Source: Cercis canadensis (Eukaryota; Streptophyta; Magnoliopsida; Fabales; Fabaceae). Taken from it: DNA of 64,000 nucleotides. The translations under genes and the position numbers were made by a program. Of the stretch, positions 61,400 to 64,000 are shown piece by piece; the stretch's first letter is position 1, and each line of letters opens with the position of its first letter. The notes beneath the pieces are model-generated. The model saw only the letters and a program-made list of their open reading frames with translations. It did no database searches and had not been told where the DNA came from. The stretch is taken from NCBI GenBank assembly GCA_003255065.1, contig QAOA01002053.1, positions 38,103 through 102,102 on the forward strand, written 5' to 3'.

Positions 61400-62300
61400 A
61401 GGTGGGGACAGGTTAAGTTTGAAAGGGAAAATTGGTTTCAAAGAAGACCACATGCCTTGAAATGTAAATATGTTTGCTGGTCATGTCAAGACATAGAAAT
61501 CCTTTGTGTTTACTGCTATAGCCTAGAAAGCAACAGGCAACAGATCTATGTTCTAGCTTATGAGTTATGTAAGGTCTAAGATACAGGAAACATAAGCAAC
61601 CAAATGTTCTGAGATGGTTAAAGTCAAGACATTTTCTATAGAGCATAGCATATGGTGATTGAAACTTAAAGGCAGAATGAGGTAACCTGTTGGTGAGAAA
61701 GATGGCAGTTTGAAAGGTAAAACTCCAGTACTGATGTGGTATGCCTGCATTGATCATCATGGACAACCCAACTTCAACAACTTGACGATTCTTTCTTTCA
61801 ACTCGTCCATTCTACTCAGGGGTACGTGGACAAGAAAACTGATGCACCATGCCCAGATTGGTGACCATTTTGGAAAATGCTTGAAATTCACCACCAAAGT
61901 CTAACTGGACAGCTTTGATTTGACAGTTAAATTGTCTTTCTACCATAGTTTGAAACTGCTGAAACATGGCTAGGGCCTCATTCTTTGTTTGGAGTCAGTA
62001 TAACCAAGAGAATCTGCTGTAATCATCAATTAATAGTAGAAAGTAACATGCAACATTTATAGCTACACAAGAAGGTGACCCCCAACGAAATCAAATGGTT
62101 TTATAGCATGAGTCTGAGATTTTACAAAAAGGAGTTTGTGACTCTTAGCCAATTGACAAGAATCACATAAAGGTCTATTTTGTAAACTAAACACAGGTAA
62201 ATTACATTGAGTCATGACTTTATTGACAATACCTAGAAAGGGATGGCCAAGTTTGTTGTGCCAAAGCCTCATTGACTCAGTTACAGAATTTGGATTGGAA
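61400..62300 (-). mobile_element. Copia integrase region
   Basis: The GAG-pre-integrase motif LWHNKLGHPFLGIVNKVM and a C-rich CDSCQLAKSHKL motif precede core-domain remains such as HQYWSFTFQTAIFLTNRLP and FGCLCFLYLRPY. The region is broken. Confidence 0.85.
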
Positions 62301-63790
62301 ATAAACACTTGAAACACCTTTGCCTTTAAGGATGCAGGTGATGCAGGTGAAACTCGATACAAGCCTCTGTCAAGGCGTCCTTGTAGAAGAGTTGCTTGAG
62401 CTTTATGGTCCTTCACAACAAAATGAGAGGGATAGAACTCCATATAAGTGTGGTTATCATAACACAACTTTTGTACACTAACAAGATTAGCAGCAATTTT
62501 AGGAACATGTAAGACATTGTTAAGCATCAATATACCCTTAGATGATGGAATTGAAGCGTGACCAGTATGCAAAACTGATAACCCCTTACCATTGCCTATA
62601 GTGACCTTTTCATCACCATTGAATGAATTGTGCAGGGAGAGATTGTTCAAGTCAGAGGTAACATAATGTGTGGCTCCGGTATCCAGAAACCAAGGAGTTT
62701 CACCAAGAAGACCAGGACTAGCCATTAGTGCTTGAGGATCCTGAGAATTTTGAGAGAAGTTATTAGGATTTGAAGTCTTGGGTTGAAAAGAATTATCAAA
62801 CCTATGCCAGCAGTCCACAGCTGCATGGCCAATCTTGAGACAAATTTGGCATTGCGGCTTTGTTCCAGAACTAGAGCCACCAGTGGTCTTGCCCTTGCTG
62901 AAGTGAGCACCAGAAGATCCTCCTTGACAAGAAGTGCGATTATTGAAGTTGTTGTTGTTGTGGTTCTGCCATGGCTTTTTCTTGCCTCTATGAGGATTGA
63001 ACATTGCAGCATTTGCCTGAATGAGAGAGTGTTCATCCATCGATCTTTGCCTTTCCAACCTTCTTTCAAAGGTGTGCAGATAGCTTTGTAGCTCTTCAAC
63101 AAAAAGAGTTTCAAGACAAGAGGTGATGGAGGCTACAATTGCATTGTATTCAGGACCTAATCCGGCCAAAATTGCCATGATTTGATCATCGGAGGTTATA
63201 GATTCTCCTATTGCTCGCATATTATCACAAATCTGCTGAATGCGTTGTGTGTAATCCATCATGCTTAATCCTCATTTTCTTGTTGTTTGGAGTTGCAGAC
63301 GTAATTCCATGATTCTTGCTCGTGATGCAGAAGCAAAGCTTTCTCGAAGAGCTTTCCAGATTTCATAAGCAGAATTGTAAGCCATTATTTGAGTCATCAT
63401 CTGCTCAGTGAGGGATGAGTAGATCCAACTCATCACTAACCTATTCTGGAGTTGCCAAAAAACATTTTCTGGATTCAAGATCATTGATCCTGCTGTGCTT
63501 GCAGATGCAGCATCTGTGACTGCTATCAAATGGAGTGGGCATGATCATGTGCCTTCCAAGATGTCTTCATAGCCATTGGCTATGACAATATTCAACAATT
63601 GATTTCTCCAAATAAGATAATTGCTTCGATCCAGTTTGATGGTGAGTGTTTGACCAAAAGCAGGGAGGTTGGGATTGACAGAAGGAGATTGTGTTGTCAT
63701 GGTGTTTGGTGTAGGTTCACTCACAGGATTCTAAGTTTCTGTCAATGGTGAGGCATGCATTGATGAGCACTCTACCATTGATGAAACTCT
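62300..63790 (-). mobile_element. Copia gag and protease region
   Basis: Gag motifs include the LMSWIYSSLTEQMMTQI and DYTQRIQQICDNMRAIG stretches. A CX2CX4HX4C knuckle (CQICLKIGHAAVDC) and the aspartic protease core FLDTGATHYVT follow. Order and content are standard for Copia. The region is broken. Confidence 0.88.
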
Positions 63791-63797
63791 GATATCA
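63787..63797 (-). promoter_or_regulatory. Copia primer-binding site (initiator tRNA-Met)
   Basis: On the minus strand TGATATCAGAG directly follows the LTR end, one base away from the TGGTATCAGAG complement of initiator tRNA-Met used by most plant Copia elements. Confidence 0.8.
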
Positions 63798-64000
63798 TGT
63801 AGAGTTTAGCAGAAGAGATAAATGCAAGAAGAAGAATAGAAGTATTCTGCAGAAAGCAAGTAAACCAGAAACTAGAGAGAAGAGAGTTTCGAGAGACTGA
63901 AGTCAGAATTGATGAAATGATTTCTTAATCCATTCATTTCAGAATCTTACATTATATAGATAAGTTAGACACTTGTCTAACTGAATCACAGTTGGCATGA
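63798..64000 (-). repeat. Copia 5' LTR, cut by the window edge
   Basis: The first 203 bases (plus-strand view) match the LTR at 59283 from TGTAGAGTTTAGCAG onward; about 125 bases should lie beyond the window. Confidence 0.9.

Larger units (their letters stand above)
59283..64000 (-). mobile_element. Copia LTR retrotransposon, nearly complete in window
   Basis: A minus-strand element with a 328-bp LTR at 59283-59610 and the start of the other LTR at 63798, which runs off the window. Primer site, gag with a CCHC knuckle, protease, integrase, reverse transcriptase and RNase H regions lie in the Copia order between them. The visible 203 bases of the second LTR differ from the first at about 9 positions (4-5%), giving an age of about one to a few million years under usual plant rates. 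The coding part is broken, with several breaks. The short LTRs and gag wording would fit the Ale/Retrofit group, but clade is not certain. Confidence 0.92.

Overview
This is a nuclear DNA window from a flowering plant, most likely a eudicot and possibly a woody one; the species cannot be fixed from the sequence. The reasons are GT-AG introns throughout, AT-rich intergenic DNA, clear orthologues of Arabidopsis PAKRP1 and PWP2, plant-only families (G-type lectin receptor kinase, phytocystatin), and many plant transposons.

Layout. 1-9.3 kb is repeat-rich and gene-free: the 3' end of a Copia element, a Tat/Ogre-like LTR, a Tourist MITE, a CACTA end, and two direct copies of a block that is also the upstream flank of the receptor kinases. 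9.4-10.6 kb is the ectodomain of a G-type lectin receptor kinase (RLK1), cut by a 761-base gap. 11.4-28.8 kb is a nest: a retroelement-derived region with tandem arrays, then an L1-type LINE split by an 11.2-kb Athila-like Gypsy element and by a 0.96-kb inverted-repeat element. 29.5-32.7 kb is a second, apparently complete kinase (RLK2, CES101-like), whose reading frame depends on a 76-base intron lying inside a tandem duplication. 34.6-42.7 kb (minus) is a 15-exon phragmoplast kinesin of the PAKRP1/KIN-12 type. 45.4-50.6 kb (minus) is the 7-exon ribosome-biogenesis WD40 gene PWP2. 50.6-59.3 kb holds MITEs, a Harbinger-type element carrying an ARM-repeat gene fragment, a small secreted cystatin, an exact copy of part of PWP2 abutting a single N, and two oppositely oriented fragments of the copper ATPase gene PAA2. 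59.3-64 kb is a minus-strand Copia element whose far LTR runs off the window.

How the genes relate. The two receptor kinases are tandem paralogues. RLK1 has lost, or been separated from, its kinase end exactly where the retroelement nest begins. The kinesin and PWP2 are unrelated housekeeping neighbours, but each carries the promoter motif expected for its job: an MSA element for the G2/M-expressed kinesin, and telo-boxes plus a site II motif for PWP2. I found no new multi-gene system. The most unusual items are the putative intron born from a tandem duplication in RLK2, the captured or rearranged host gene fragments (ARM-repeat, PAA2, PWP2), and the depth of transposon nesting. All exon boundaries were read by eye from splice signals, reading phase and remembered family sequences; no database search was run.
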